From assembly GCA_030374735.1 (NCBI GenBank), contig JASCIV010000409.1, positions 1 through 20,883 on the forward strand: a DNA stretch of 20,883 nt, read 5' to 3'. The notes under the pieces were generated by a model. That model searched no databases. It saw only the letters and a program-made list of their open reading frames with translations, and was not told where the DNA came from. The position numbers were made by a program, and so were the translations under genes. Below are positions 1 through 7,894 of this stretch, in pieces. Every line of letters starts with the position of its first letter. Position 1 is the stretch's first letter. Source of the stretch: Gracilaria caudata (lineage: Eukaryota; Rhodophyta; Florideophyceae; Gracilariales; Gracilariaceae).

Positions 1-853
1 AAGCCTTCGGTACAGCAGATAAGAGAGGCTGTGAGATTCGCTTCTGTTTCACTCTCCGTTTCACATCAGCAAAGTCAATTGGCACCACAATCTGCGTCTC
101 CAAAGAAACATCCAGCGCTTCTTTTGCCAAAGTATCCACGAATTCGTTACGACGTATTCCGCAATGGCCTGGAATCCACAAGAAATGAACGCGACAAGCT
201 GACGTAATTTCACAAAGCATAAGAGCTAGCACTTGCACTGAGTGGGGCTGTCGGCGTAGATGCCCTTGCAGGGAGTCCACAACACTTCGCGAATCTGTTA
301 TTACTGTAACAATTCCTCTCCATCCGCTGCGTACTTTGCGTAATAGTACCTCCAATGCCTCCTGCAGCGCTATAACCTCGGCAAGAAATGAACAAACTCC
401 GACTCCTGCAGGTGCCTTTCCGACATCTGGTTGTTCTTCTCGATTCCACCATATGGCGTATGCGCCAGCACCAACTTCCTGAACAGAAAGAACTTTCATT
501 TTCAGTACATCACCCTCTTTGTCTACCACGGCACCCCCATTCTGAATGATATCGTAAGCAAGCGTAACATTATCATCATAAGCAATGACGATGGCTGGCA
601 AATGGCCACGCTGTGTCACAAACTGTCGTATCGGTGCGCTGCTTTGATCGAACTGATCTCGTTGTTGTATCATGCCAGCGTACCAGCCTTCATCCCACTC
701 TACAGCAGCTCTGAGAGGCTTAGCGTGCGAAAGCCACTGCGGCTTGCCAACCGATCCGTCCGTCCATATCTCGCAATCTGCAGTCGGCAAAGCCCGTAAG
801 GCTTTCGCAGCTTCGTAGTGCTGCTTGTGAATAGGATCATCAAAGACCTTGGG
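1..853 (-). mobile_element. Non-LTR retrotransposon RNase H domain, partial, runs off the window edge
   Basis: One minus-strand frame stays open from the TAA at 854-856 to position 1, about 284 codons with no stop. It has the RNase H series in order: WTDGS (first Asp at 758-760), AEVIALQEAL (Glu), TDSRS (second Asp), then LWIPGHCGIRRNE and FVDTLAKEAL (last Asp). That WIPGHCG/NE/D/LAK pattern is typical of the RNase H domain of LINE-type polyproteins, which degrades the RNA of the cDNA hybrid. All four acidic residues are present, so this part is not obviously dead. Reverse transcriptase would lie upstream, above 853, but the frame closes there and nothing like it is seen at 854-1403. The fragment is therefore either 5'-truncated or shifted in frame. 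About 92 residues separate TDGSV from the next strand motif GAGAYA, far more than usual. The 3' end lies outside the window. Confidence 0.85.
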
Positions 854-1403
854 TTAATCCGCTCATTTCAACGCCATCATGCGAGAGAGAGAAGACTAGT
901 GTGATCTATCGATTTCTTCACACTCACTACCCTCAACACCCTCTTCATGCTTTCGGTACCTCAATGAGAACCAAAACTGTAACAACATTGACTCTCGCAT
1001 AACACATACAACCACTTCCTTACGATGATTCCCAGAGTATGACACTACATACAAGACTGATTCATGCAAATTTGCGCAGCAAGTTGAGCAAAACTGAAAG
1101 ATTGTCGCAGCGCAGCCCTTTTTGCTGGATCCCGTTTTTGTCAGTGTGCATCGCAAGCAGCTCTTCTGTCATTGCCACGTCGAACGCAATCGTTTCCATT
1201 CCGACAGCTCACCGTGTCTGACTTCCTCCACTTGAAAGCAAGAACATCGAATTTCTTTGTGATATAGCTCCTAAACGACGTGTATCTATGCCGCACCACT
1301 TCCATCTTCAAGATGATCTCTCTGACATCAACAGCATTTAACCGCCTTCACTTGCTTTTCTGCTCAAAGCTTTCCTCCCCAAACGCTTATCTTAGCGGAC
1401 AAC
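854..1403. other. Intergenic stretch upstream of the cysteine-rich gene
   Basis: No convincing gene is seen on either strand; short open frames here show no recognisable motif. The last 120 bases before the ATG at 1404 are rich in C and T on the plus strand, as expected for a leader or promoter region of that gene. No clear TATA box was found. The RNase H relic ends at 853, and no reverse-transcriptase motif continues into this stretch. Confidence 0.5.
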
Positions 1404-2375
1404 ATGATTCTTCATATTCTCTGTCTGCTCCTCCTAATCTTCGCTCCGTGTTCGGCCCAATCCACCCGCTGTCCGCCCGGCACCTTCGTCACCGTCGAGC
1501 ACGACCGTCGTGTATGCACACCTTGCCAGCCAAACACGTTTTCAGATCGCTTCGATTCGCCCTCATGTCGACAGTGTAGTGCGAACTCCGTACCGGACCA
1601 AGCGCAAACTACCTGCTTTTGCAACGCCGGCTTCCTCTTCAATCTAACCACGCTCGCATGTTCACCATGTCCGTCCGGAACTTTTCGTGATGGGCTCAAC
1701 GTGGCTTTTGAAACCTCTTGCAGGACCTGTTCCGCAAACTCGGTCCCAGATCGGGCGCGTGCGACGTGCCTTTGCAATCCTGGTTTCTTCTTCAACACGT
1801 CAACATCCCGTTGCTCTCGCTGTCCTGCCGCTACTTTCCGAGAGGGCTTAAACGCGCAGATGCAAACGTCGTGCGTACCATGTACAGCCAATTCCGTGCC
1901 GGATGAAACGAGGTCGACATGTTTCTGTAAACCTGGTTTCTTCCTCCAGCCTCAGACGCTTGCGTGTGAGCCGTGCCCGCCAGGAACAAGAAGAGCAGGT
2001 CTCAACTCTGACTTCGCTCGATCATGTACACCTTGCGGAGACTTTGAGTTTCAGCCACAAGCCGGCAGTACGTCATGCATTCCATGCGGAGAAAACGGCC
2101 GTTCCAACCCCGATCGTCTCAGTTGTTTCTTCTGCCAACCTGAAGAAACAGTTATTGCCACTGGTGTATGTGGCATTTGTCCTCCAGGTACAACCACCAA
2201 TACTTCGAATTTTCAGTTGGAGCTCAGTTTGTTGCGAGGTCCTGTTTGTAAACCTTGTCAACCCGGTTTGTTTAAGCCGGAACCGGGGCAGCAAATTTGT
2301 GACGTCTGTCCGGAAGGGTTCACTTCAGAGCGCGGTGGCACATCGTGTTTTCGGGTGCAGGAAGATTTGATTTGA
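1404..2375 (+). CDS. Secreted cysteine-rich repeat protein (ephrin-receptor/GCC2-GCC3-like modules)
   Basis: The protein has 323 residues. The start at 1404 is chosen because it gives a classic signal peptide: MILHILCLLLLIFAPCSAQ, a hydrophobic core ending in a small-residue cleavage site. The rest is rich in cysteine, with repeated CPPGT/CPSGTF and CxPC motifs. This resembles the tyrosine-kinase ephrin A/B receptor-like and TNFR-like disulphide modules of extracellular proteins. Three 51-residue units, starting C(S/T)ANSVPD, lie in perfect 153-bp register from 1575. Possible N-glycosylation sites include NLT, NTS and NTSN. No membrane segment precedes the TGA stop, so the product should be secreted. 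It is the only intact-looking CDS here that ends in TGA. A frame-matched stretch with a membrane helix follows at 2463-2609. The ligand and role are unknown; binding or cell-wall and surface functions are only guesses. Confidence 0.85.
   Translation: MILHILCLLLLIFAPCSAQSTRCPPGTFVTVEHDRRVCTPCQPNTFSDRFDSPSCRQCSANSVPDQAQTTCFCNAGFLFNLTTLACSPCPSGTFRDGLNVAFETSCRTCSANSVPDRARATCLCNPGFFFNTSTSRCSRCPAATFREGLNAQMQTSCVPCTANSVPDETRSTCFCKPGFFLQPQTLACEPCPPGTRRAGLNSDFARSCTPCGDFEFQPQAGSTSCIPCGENGRSNPDRLSCFFCQPEETVIATGVCGICPPGTTTNTSNFQLELSLLRGPVCKPCQPGLFKPEPGQQICDVCPEGFTSERGGTSCFRVQEDLI
1575..2033 (+). repeat. Three in-frame 153-bp tandem repeats inside the cysteine-rich gene
   Basis: Units begin at 1575, 1728 and 1881. 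Each encodes 51 residues with the pattern C(S/T)ANSVPD, a CFC or CLC pair, (N/K)(A/P)GF, CxPC or CxRC, GT or AT, a GLN triplet, and a final SC. Exact spacing with diverged bases indicates old internal duplication, with selection on the protein rather than the DNA. Confidence 0.85.
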
Positions 2376-2462
2376 TATCTCTTGGTGTGCCAGCCTGACA
2401 ATTTCCTACCCTTCACCGAAGGTTCTGCGTGACAGCCAACTTCGGTAGGGCATGTTATCTCG
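2376..2462. other. 3' flank of the cysteine-rich gene with a stem-loop
   Basis: An inverted repeat, ACCGAAGGTT at 2415-2424 against AACTTCGGT at 2438-2446, gives a 9-bp stem with one bulged base, about 40 bases past the stop. It could mark transcript 3'-end structure. The plus-strand frame of the upstream gene continues here through TGA codons at 2373-2375 and 2430-2432. Confidence 0.35.
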
Positions 2463-2609
2463 ATGAAGATGGGCTTCTTCACAATGACCAATAGTGGGCG
2501 CCCTTTTCCAGGAATATTGCTACCGGTTTATCTTGGAACTATTGTGTTCTTCGTCTTCACTGTGGGCTTTAATGTTCTATTTGCTACATTAAACGAGAAC
2601 TGTCGTTAA
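2463..2609 (+). CDS. Possible small membrane protein, or lost C-terminal anchor of the cysteine-rich protein
   Basis: This is a 48-residue frame from ATG at 2463 to TAA at 2607-2609. Residues about 18-43 form one strongly hydrophobic segment (GILLPVYLGTIVFFVFTVGF and onward), long enough to span a membrane. It lies in the same frame as the secreted cysteine-rich protein that ends at 2375, separated by two TGA codons. It could be a separate micro-protein, a terminal exon giving a membrane-anchored form, or chance. An 81-base intron (2355-2435) would keep frame and remove both stops, but its GTGCAG donor is weak. I do not recognise a family. Confidence 0.25.
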   Translation: MKMGFFTMTNSGRPFPGILLPVYLGTIVFFVFTVGFNVLFATLNENCR

Positions 2610-2815
2610 AGAAGGTTCTCTGTCCTTAGGAAGGCCAAGAATTTCTGCGGCCCCTGTCGAATCATTCCTCAAAGCTAATACTTGCTTCGTTCTGCTTGCA
2701 ATCGTAGTTCATCGCGTCGAGTAGCGTTGGTTAAAGGACAATGCAGCAGCACATGTTCTACATCTTCTTGACATTTGTCCCACAGTGACAGCGGCAAACT
2801 TTTCATCGAGATTTT
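2600..2815 (-). mobile_element. Decayed LINE 3'-end fragment (C-terminal Cys/His motif)
   Basis: On the minus strand about 2775-2690 reads KCQEDVEHVLLHCPLTNATR. This is the EhVLLHCP Cys-His-Cys signature found near the C-terminus of many RNase H-bearing non-LTR retrotransposon proteins. The companion cysteines (CRCHCG) sit just upstream in another frame. After a stop, a further shift opens a tail reading STGAAEILGLPKDREP. At least two frame changes make this a dead fragment. It lies upstream, in minus-strand sense, of the RNase H piece at 1-853. It is therefore a different copy, or one broken by the insertion or capture of the cysteine-rich gene. Confidence 0.6.
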
Positions 2816-3101
2816 CTCTCAGGAGTTTTCTACACTATTGGAAGGCCAACGCCCTCGGAATGCATCTCTGCGCAGTTTACGACGAGAAAAACAGCCTTCG
2901 AGCCAGATATTAGAGTTACAAGGGTAGTACGATGTATCCGCAGTTTGGAACTTGAGCCTGAGAAGAAGGTTGTGCATCACTTCAGCACATATCAAGGATA
3001 CTCTGATGCTCATTTGCACCCGTACCGGCAGTACGCGTCCTGATTCCATCCATATCCTTTTCCCTGTAGATTGAGCGAGATAGACAAGCTGTGTTGTCTT
3101 A
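2816..3101. other. 3' flank of MRE11, probably old transposon sequence
   Basis: No gene is supported. A minus-strand frame running through here and into MRE11 is a shadow. Another minus frame shows CRYGC followed by a later YVLK and C, faintly like the Cys motif of LINE C-termini but full of stops. It may be a more decayed copy; the call is weak. Confidence 0.3.
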
Positions 3102-5588
3102 TTACATGGCATCATCACCGCTTTCTTCGTCAAGATCGATGACAGCGATATTCCTACGGGCCCTAGTTCGACTCGAAAACGGGTTCCTTCTCGAAGCACT
3201 TGAGGTAGCTGATTCTGTTCTCGCACGAGCGGATGAGCGATTACTACTTCCACTTGCGTTGTTTGCAGCTCTTCTTTTTCGAGTGGAAGGTAATGGTACA
3301 TACTCTTCTTCCTCATCATCGTCCAAAATCTCTTTCGAAGGGTTTGGAATGATACCATCTTCGTTGTCACTAGATTCAGCCATTGACAACTTCTTTCTCC
3401 CAGTCCTTCGAGGTCGTGCAGTGTGACCCGCCGCGCTCGGTGTCTGCCTCTGAGCTGAGCGACCCCTTGCTCTTCCTCGTCCGCGGCCTCTAGTCGACCT
3501 GCCTCGAGGTGCAGCGGAAGATATTCTATCATTATCCGAGTCGTTGTCGTTCTTATCATTCAGGTTCCTCAATTCGACGTTTGCCTTCGCCAATCGAGGT
3601 ACCGATGTCACCAACGTATGCACTTCCTCAAGATTGGCACTGAACGCTGCACGGTCAACTTCAGGATCTTGCATCCGAACTCCATCCTTAGCCTGAACCT
3701 CATCATCAATCCCTGGTTCCCCTTCGTTCGCTGAAGCTCGTACACCTTGCCGTGATACTGTCTTCGTCGAGGTTCTGCCCTGGGAGGGGTCAAGTTTGCC
3801 TTCTTTGCCCGCGGTTTCTTTGGAAGCAGCCTGTGGCCCATCATTGTCGCCAGAGGTCAGAACACGAGTCGCAGCAGCTGTGGCGGCTTTTTGGAACTTT
3901 TGAAGCATTTCTTCCTCGTTGATAGACTTGTCGGCATTCATTGCCTCTTCCAGCGTTTTGTCTTGTTGCACTTTGAGGTATGACGCGACATAGTCCACAA
4001 TTGCCTTGTTCTCAGATTTGTTGACAAATTGATCAACCGCATTCGTCAGTGTATCGAGCTCCAAAAACTTGAGACCTGTACCTCCCGCACGATGATGATA
4101 AAGATAGTACTGAATCAACCTTGGAATCCGCATGGCATTGTTTTGATTTGTGCTTCCATCTTTAGAGAGATCTAAGCCGTCGTTTTCTCCATCGTCTTCA
4201 AAAGCATGTCCATCAGGAACTCCCTGACGTCCCTGAAGAAACGTTGTTCCACGTCTCAAGGGTCGACGCTTGCGTCTATAGAACAGAAGAATGTCATTAG
4301 GTGAAGCGGCATTGCCCACAAAGTCCTGTCCAAAACGCTGTGGATTCGGCGGGTCCCAGTTCCCAGTGATCTCCACACGTAATCGTATTAATGGGCGGCG
4401 CACATTATTGGTCAGCTTTTTAATGTACCATTCTCGTGGCGGATAGTTGATGTTATTAACAGAGTCAAAAGATGTGCCTGCCTGAAAGTTACTTAGCTTC
4501 ACGTCGAATGCAGCCACCTGTCGCTCGACCAGTTGCTTAATCTTAGCGCTCAAAAAGGTTTTCACGCCTTCCGGATCAGTCTCAGAAAGTTCATCTTGCT
4601 CGCTTAGGGCTATGTCTTCAAATTCAAAATTGCGCACGGTATAGAGTGGTACAGGTCGATGCTTGAGCTTTCCACGATATATCTCCAACAATATACAATG
4701 TTTCGGCTTGGATTCGCCTTGAGAAAGACTAGTTGCAACCGTAGACCCAGGTTGAACAATAGGTGGCTCTGTTAGAGTTAGTTCCGGAAGACTGTCATGT
4801 TCATGACCCCAAACCACGTAGTCCAGCCATGGAGGTAACAAAGTCTCTGAAATACCTCTCGACGAACCACGAGTAAGACGATTTTGATGCAGAACAAACA
4901 AATTAAACCAGCGCATGACATGCTTGTCATCCGATTCATTTGCAGATGGAGATTGTGGACCGCGCTCCGGACTATGCCATTTGACATTTCTCTGGCGAGC
5001 CCAGGTGTCAAACAGCACTTCATCGCGAATGTTTCCAAGACCGTACAGCGCCAATCGTGTTTCTCCTTTCTGCAAAAGTATGGGAAGAACGTCGATCTTT
5101 TTGGAAGTGGACATCTTTCCAAAGTAAGTGACGAGTCCAGCCTCCGACAATAGGTCTAACGCGCTGAGCGCCTCGAGACCGGTGCCGCCCGTGGGGTCGT
5201 CGTGATTTCCATGGATCACAAACACTGGAAGACTGACAGCCACGGAAGGATTCATGTAATTGACAAGCGAATGGTCGCTGCGAACGGCGAGTCTGACCTC
5301 GCCCTCCGGGGAAAGACACGAACGGCGCAAAATCTTCATGGTCTTGACGATTGTAGATCGTGAGGGTTTGTTATCGTGAAAGAGATCACCGCCCAAAAGT
5401 AGCATGTCAACGTTGTTGGCGTTTGCAAGCTCGAGAACCTCCTCGAAGACTCGGAAGGAATCATCGCCGCGAATGGGATCCTTCTCGAGATAGCCGAGGT
5501 GGTTGTCGGTAGATATGAGTATCTTTATGAGCGAGTTAGGATCCGGATCGGTGACGAGTTTGCGACCACGACGGTGGGTGGTGGACAT
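3102..5588 (-). CDS. MRE11: MRE11 double-strand-break repair nuclease
   Basis: An intron-free gene for 828 residues. MRE11 is the Mn-dependent 3'-5' exonuclease and endonuclease of the MRE11-RAD50-NBS1 complex, which senses and trims DNA breaks in the nucleus. The five phosphodiesterase motifs are intact: DNH (Asp28, His30), GGDLFH (Asp68), GNHDDP (Asn128, His129), LHQNR (His234) and WGHEHD (His262, His264). The DNA-binding cap follows, with the NINYPPREWYI and RPLIRLRVEITG stretches of the family. A low-complexity tail follows from about residue 560. It includes an RG-rich patch (about 695-712, like the GAR motif methylated in animals), an acidic run near 757-763 and a C-terminal VIDLDEESGDD. 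The length is above the usual 700 because of this tail. The ATG at 5588 precedes a short basic leader before the conserved IKILISTDNH. Its upstream region faces the C2H2 gene 1.8 kb away. Confidence 0.97.
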   Translation of the reverse strand: MSTTHRRGRKLVTDPDPNSLIKILISTDNHLGYLEKDPIRGDDSFRVFEEVLELANANNVDMLLLGGDLFHDNKPSRSTIVKTMKILRRSCLSPEGEVRLAVRSDHSLVNYMNPSVAVSLPVFVIHGNHDDPTGGTGLEALSALDLLSEAGLVTYFGKMSTSKKIDVLPILLQKGETRLALYGLGNIRDEVLFDTWARQRNVKWHSPERGPQSPSANESDDKHVMRWFNLFVLHQNRLTRGSSRGISETLLPPWLDYVVWGHEHDSLPELTLTEPPIVQPGSTVATSLSQGESKPKHCILLEIYRGKLKHRPVPLYTVRNFEFEDIALSEQDELSETDPEGVKTFLSAKIKQLVERQVAAFDVKLSNFQAGTSFDSVNNINYPPREWYIKKLTNNVRRPLIRLRVEITGNWDPPNPQRFGQDFVGNAASPNDILLFYRRKRRPLRRGTTFLQGRQGVPDGHAFEDDGENDGLDLSKDGSTNQNNAMRIPRLIQYYLYHHRAGGTGLKFLELDTLTNAVDQFVNKSENKAIVDYVASYLKVQQDKTLEEAMNADKSINEEEMLQKFQKAATAAATRVLTSGDNDGPQAASKETAGKEGKLDPSQGRTSTKTVSRQGVRASANEGEPGIDDEVQAKDGVRMQDPEVDRAAFSANLEEVHTLVTSVPRLAKANVELRNLNDKNDNDSDNDRISSAAPRGRSTRGRGRGRARGRSAQRQTPSAAGHTARPRRTGRKKLSMAESSDNEDGIIPNPSKEILDDDEEEEYVPLPSTRKRRAANNASGSSNRSSARARTESATSSASRRNPFSSRTRARRNIAVIDLDEESGDDAM

Positions 5589-6145
5589 GGTGTTTGGGCG
5601 GGAGGCTCGGGACCACCTGCTCGGGACGCATCAGTGTGCGAGAAGCTGGGGGGGGTTCAGAGGCTCGAATGGAGGACGTGCATCTGGGTGAAGACTGTTG
5701 AGGTGTTGTTTTTGCGGCGGCTAAAGTTTGGTGGTGATATGGATGACGTTGACACCAAAGGCGCAGATTGGGAAGATTTGCATTGCGGAGACGCCATCAG
5801 CACAGTTCGCATGGCGGCAAAAAGGCTCAACAAGAACCACGTGTACCAGGTGGCGCGTTGATTATAGAATACGTTCCTATCAAAAATAGATCGATGCGCT
5901 ACCCTAGTGGATTTTGTTTTGGTTCACGTTTGTTAAGTGCGGTGATGGTTGGTGCTTCACAGCGACGACGGTGAGTGGAAGTGGGGCGTCTCCTGAAGTG
6001 AACAAAACGCAAACACGTTACACCAACGGAGCAAGTTTTTGCTTAAATGCAACAGCTGTTTTGTATTTTCAGGAGACGCGCAGTGAATGGTGCGCATAGC
6101 TCAGAATGCTGGCGTTTTTCTGGGTTTGACGCAAGGTGCATCATG

Positions 6146-6186
6146 CAATACCTTCCAACGCCCATGATGGGCGTTGGAAGGTATTG
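6146..6186. repeat. 41-nt palindrome with 20-bp perfect arms
   Basis: The arm CAATACCTTCCAACGCCCAT (6146-6165) is exactly mirrored as its reverse complement at 6167-6186, around a single central G. It can form a cruciform in DNA; in RNA it would be a long stem needing a few open bases at the tip. It lies 558 bp upstream of the MRE11 start and codes for nothing apparent. Confidence 0.95.
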
Positions 6187-6616
6187 TGCGGTAGGAAGTG
6201 GAACGAGCAAGTAAAAAGAAAGAAAGAAACGAGATGTTATGGGAGAAAGAGAGCTCCGTCGCGTGTGGTGATGCTGCATCAACTATGACAAAAAAACACA
6301 GAGCATGGTCATATTCGTTCGGGAATACATGTTTAGCGATAAAGAGGCACGCAGGCAGAGCGTTCAAAGGCGCCACAGATATTTAGAGGGTGTGTGTGGG
6401 TGTAGGTGGCGGATGTTGGTCGAGAAGAATGTGTTGGGCAGTGTGCACAAGCTCTCCGTGAGTGTGGATTGGCGCGCAGTATATCGATAAAAGAGCGCTT
6501 TTTGGAAACTGGAAGCGAGTCTCGAAGCGAGGTCCTTTTTTTTGGCGTGCCGCGCAACCATTCACGCGTGGACGAAGACTAACACGCGCTGAGCGCGGGG
6601 TACGTGGTATGCTATA

Positions 6617-6634
6617 AAGCTTATGCGTAAGCTT
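6617..6634. repeat. Short hairpin AAGCTTA-TGCG-TAAGCTT beside a TATAAA motif
   Basis: A 7-bp perfect inverted repeat with a TGCG loop. It overlaps the TATAAAG motif at 6613-6619. A regulatory role for the distant genes is possible but unproven. Confidence 0.5.
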
Positions 6635-6824
6635 ACCTCATCCGAAAAAAACGCTCTTGCGGTGCTGAAGCGGCAGACAGCTCTTTCCAGCCGACGCTCG
6701 AGCAAAGGCGCGCGTCTTGCCTGAAAAACAACGCGTCAACAGCGCGTGAGCGATAATTGTGCGCAGTGAGCGGCACCGCTCTTCTGGGCCCGCACAGCAC
6801 TTGTATTTCGAAAAAAACAAACAC

Positions 6825-6846
6825 AAAAAAAAAAAAAAAAAAAAAA
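6825..6846. repeat. Run of 22 A residues
   Basis: An uninterrupted poly(A) run, preceded by A-rich sequence from about 6811. It could be the tail of a retroposed transcript or a slipped homopolymer. The length is prone to sequencing and assembly error. Confidence 0.9.
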
Positions 6847-7032
6847 CGCATATGTGTTCTATGCTTGAGCGGATCCGAGATGACAACCACCCCCGGCTCG
6901 GAGCAGGCAGTCCCCAAGCGCAGTCGCTCTGTGGCCTACAATAAATGCAAAGCGCGCAGTATGCAACCGCCTTTGCGCTTCGCACACGTCAAGAGCAGCA
7001 TGAAACGAGTCGTATCCACTGGCCAGCGTGTT

Positions 7033-7038
7033 TATAAA
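7033..7038 (+). promoter_or_regulatory. Candidate TATA box for the C2H2 gene
   Basis: TATAAA within GTTTATAAAGCGC, 353 bp before the ATG at 7391. A second T/A-rich element, ATATTTATATCC, lies near 7092-7103. Which one is used, if any, cannot be told from sequence. Confidence 0.3.
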
Positions 7039-7390
7039 GCGCGTGCGCCTTCACCGTGCGTTGACAGATGACCCACCACCCACTGTCAGATACATATTTA
7101 TATCCACTTTCCGTTTTTAAGCGCGCGCGAGCGAGCGCGAAGCGGGTGCAGTGCATGTCACACTCTGCCCTCAAGCGGTACACTCAGCACTGTTACACTT
7201 TGGTCACCAGTGCCGCGCTCTGCGCCGCGCGCCGCAACCCAACGCCGCATTGCCCTTTAAATACGTTCAAACGGGGCCATCGTGCAGTCCCAAACGTCTG
7301 CTTTCTCCCCACTCCGCGCTCCTTACTTTCGCTTCTCCTCGCAACATAATCGTTTCGTTTGCTTGTTTTGGGCCCGCCATCTCCGTTACT

Positions 7391-7894
7391 ATGCAACCGC
7401 AACCGTCTTCGCAACCCTTGCTACGTCAACCCGTTGCGCTGCATATTGTACCCCTTCCGCAACAGTCGTTGGTGTCGTATCAACCTTCGTTGCTGACCGC
7501 GTACCAGCCTTGCTCACCATCCAAACTGTCGCCGCTGTCGCTGTGCGTGAGTGACTCGCCCGCGTCGCCGTCCTCCGAATCGCTGCCTACCTTCGAGACC
7601 ATACTGATGGACGCCTCGCCTTGCTCCACACCGCAGCCGGAGGGCAGCACCGTGGCACAGAGCAACCAGGAGCAGCAGGATGCGCACAGCTCGCAGAGGG
7701 ATCTGTACTGGAAGACGGTGCTGAGAAGCGATGTGCCACCGGCGTTGGAGGCCAGAACGGACATTGTGAAGAAGGAGTTCAAGTACTCGGGGCTGCGCTA
7801 TCATTGCAAGGTGCTGGGATGTACGCAAATGTTCCGACACCGCAGCTCCAGGAGCAGACATCAGAAGAAGTTTCACCCGGGCAGTGCTGTGTAG
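7391..7894 (+). CDS. Single C2H2 zinc-finger protein
   Basis: A 167-residue protein from the ATG at 7391. The open frame extends upstream but has no earlier ATG. The N-terminal two thirds are rich in Ser, Pro and Gln (QPSSQPLLRQP, SDSPASPSSESLP), typical of a disordered or activating region. One zinc finger lies near the C-terminus: YHCKVLGCTQMF, then RHRSSRSRHQKKFH. The spacing is C-x4-C-x12-H-x4-H with the usual Phe and basic helix, and only five residues follow it. A lone finger may bind DNA weakly by itself, so dimerisation or protein contact is likely. It resembles short single-finger transcription-factor-like proteins; targets are unknown. No Trp- or EAR-type repression motif was recognised. 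It stands alone, with long non-coding flanks that could hold complex regulation. Confidence 0.8.
   Translation: MQPQPSSQPLLRQPVALHIVPLPQQSLVSYQPSLLTAYQPCSPSKLSPLSLCVSDSPASPSSESLPTFETILMDASPCSTPQPEGSTVAQSNQEQQDAHSSQRDLYWKTVLRSDVPPALEARTDIVKKEFKYSGLRYHCKVLGCTQMFRHRSSRSRHQKKFHPGSAV

Larger units (their letters stand above)
5589..7390. other. 1.8-kb intergenic region between divergent MRE11 and C2H2 genes
   Basis: No convincing gene. Beyond the separately listed hairpins and A-tract it holds a G-run near 5648, a CACGTG box at 5838-5843 and a GAAA-type microsatellite near 6215-6232. ACGCGT hexamers lie at 6564-6569 and 6731-6736, and TATAAA at 6613-6618 and 7033-7038. A 40-codon plus-strand frame ends at 5861 but has no recognisable content. 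The part from about 6540 to 7260 is notably rich in CG and GCGC words. Confidence 0.5.

Noticed and set aside
2816..3101. CRYGC...C pattern as a further LINE zinc motif
   Set aside because: The frame has several stops and only the cysteine spacing is suggestive; kept only as a remark in the flank entry.
2819..3559. A 246-codon minus-strand open frame
   Set aside because: About 455 bases of it overlap the well-supported MRE11 coding sequence in another frame, and its composition (rich in Arg, Thr, Met) is that of a shadow frame.
5740..5861. Small plus-strand frame of 40 codons upstream of MRE11
   Set aside because: Too short, no recognisable content, and it lies in the MRE11 promoter region.
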